Positions 63,275 to 64,000 of a stretch of 64,000 nt of DNA are shown here, in pieces. Positions within the stretch are counted from its first letter, which is position 1; each line of letters starts with the position of its first letter. Both the position numbers and the translations under genes were made by a program. Location: the IMG/VR virus record IMGVR_UViG_3300046512_000087, positions 29,404 to 93,403 of that record; one strand, given 5' to 3'. The notes under the pieces are model-generated. The model was not told the DNA's origin and ran no database searches. It saw only the letters and a list, made by a program, of their open reading frames with translations. This stretch comes from a virus.

Positions 63275-64000
63275 CACTTGGCTGCGCCCTCGGCCTCAAG
63301 CAGGAAGAACTTACTGGACTGGCTGGCAGTAATGGCCGTGTGCAACTTCGCAGCAAAAGCCAGGTCGTCCAGGTAGCGCTGTTGAATCGGGATCAGGGTA
63401 GGGAACACTTCCCCATACAGCTGCCACCCAGACCCTTTCTCTACCTTGGACAATACGCCCATGTCCTTCAGATGGCCTGACACGACGTTCCAGCTGTTAG
63501 TCTTACCAACTCCCACCGCAGGCAGCAGCCCCATATCGTATTTGAACGAGGACTGGGTGATGGGCACCTTCGATTTCTTGATCACAGCTGCTGTGTCTTT
63601 GTACGCCGGTAGTTCGGGACTGATGGTTTTCTCAATCACGTTCTTGCCATACAGACGGACAGTCAGGCTGGACAGGAACTTCATGGTCTGGCCCCCTGGC
63701 ATGGTTTCAGGATCACCAAACATCACACCGATTTTGTGGCGAGTCTGGTTCACAAAGATCACCGCAGGCCTGTGGCCCCGCTTACCCTCTTCCGACAGGG
63801 CGATGACCATCTTGTTGCAGATACGCTTGATCAAGATCGACGCAGTGCCAACATCGAACTTCTCTGCTGACTGCTCGATTTCCTTGGCTGCAATCACACA
63901 AGCCAGCGAGTCAACAACCAGTAGGGCTACTTCCTCGGCATGGATTAAGGCGTCGATCATGTCGGCGGCTTCTTCACCATAACCCGGTTTCACACAAGGA
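63274..64000 (-). CDS. RecA-like recombinase, C-terminal part (runs off right edge)
   Basis: The final 240 residues of RecA. LLVVDSLAC (Walker B), VIFVNQTRHKIGVMFGDPETMPGGQTMKFLSS (the NQ.R.KIGV...PE..PGG..LKF motif in loop L2). The C-terminal domain (VSGHLKDMGVLSKVEKGSGWQLY) is a helix-turn-helix unlike the bacterial RecA tail. The ATPase start lies beyond the window. Strand exchange in recombination and repair. Confidence 0.9.
   Translation of the reverse strand, partial: PCVKPGYGEEAADMIDALIHAEEVALLVVDSLACVIAAKEIEQSAEKFDVGTASILIKRICNKMVIALSEEGKRGHRPAVIFVNQTRHKIGVMFGDPETMPGGQTMKFLSSLTVRLYGKNVIEKTISPELPAYKDTAAVIKKSKVPITQSSFKYDMGLLPAVGVGKTNSWNVVSGHLKDMGVLSKVEKGSGWQLYGEVFPTLIPIQQRYLDDLAFAAKLHTAITASQSSKFFLLEAEGAAK

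Overview
The window is a 64 kb piece of a large tailed-phage genome (Caudoviricetes), open at both ends. Every gene I can support, about 113 of them, lies on the minus strand, so transcription runs from the right end to the left end. Genes overlap by 1-30 bases in ATGA or TGATG arrangements, most have a clear GGAG-type ribosome site, and there are no rRNA or tRNA genes and no integrase. Base composition is moderately GC-rich. The consensus-like sigma-70 promoters and a CsrA-like protein fit a gammaproteobacterial host, perhaps Pseudomonas, but the host is a guess.

Layout in transcription order (right to left). 64000-58880: recombination and replication support (RecA, Hjc-like nuclease, Cas4-like nuclease, RuvC-like resolvase and unknowns). 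58800-56136: small genes including an Arc-type repressor. 56061-48865: a sugar and surface-glycan cassette (WbqC-like, methyltransferase, DegT aminotransferase, RmlC-like epimerase, PIG-L deacetylase, glycosyltransferase-like, CapD-like dehydratase) headed by a protein resembling the C-terminal part of RarA/MgsA. 48854-45520: ParB-like protein, small and large terminase. 45510-32870: a PD-(D/E)XK nuclease, dUTPase, a methyltransferase-like protein, a MazG-like phage protein and many short unknown genes. 32794-26794: two repeat-rich tail-fibre proteins and their accessory proteins. 26797-20077: small genes, DUF1353 and DUF262 proteins, HNH nuclease. 20055-8987: ATP-dependent DNA ligase, a truncated pyruvate-phosphate-dikinase-like protein, two Cys-phosphatases, family A DNA polymerase, HNH homing-type endonuclease. 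8885-1: head and connector genes of PBSX/Mu-like type (portal, minor head protein, XkdF-like protease, scaffold-like protein, major capsid protein, connectors, tail completion).

The most striking feature is a 14-bp imperfect palindrome, TGCAATTGATTGCA (arms TGCAAT and ATTGCA around an asymmetric TG). I count 34 exact copies plus 3 copies of one single-base variant. Chance predicts about 0.0005 copies for a 14-mer on both strands of 64 kb. Twenty-one exact copies lie inside coding sequences in several reading frames (read as LQSIA, AINCK, CNQLQ, LQLIA or AIDCK), including conserved enzymes. Two supply the stop codon of a gene, and eleven are intergenic. Ten copies sit 4-13 bp upstream of the -35 box of a matching set of strong sigma-70 promoters. 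This looks like a genome-wide protein-binding or DNA-processing site, and the ParB-like and Arc-like proteins encoded here are natural candidate binders.

A second theme is a stereotyped expression cassette: TTGACA or TTGGACAAAC, a 16-17 bp spacer, TAAGAT or a close relative, then a leader carrying CCAATGGAGTG as ribosome site. It is found in front of blocks of short (probably early) genes and is absent from the head and fibre genes, which probably use another late promoter type.
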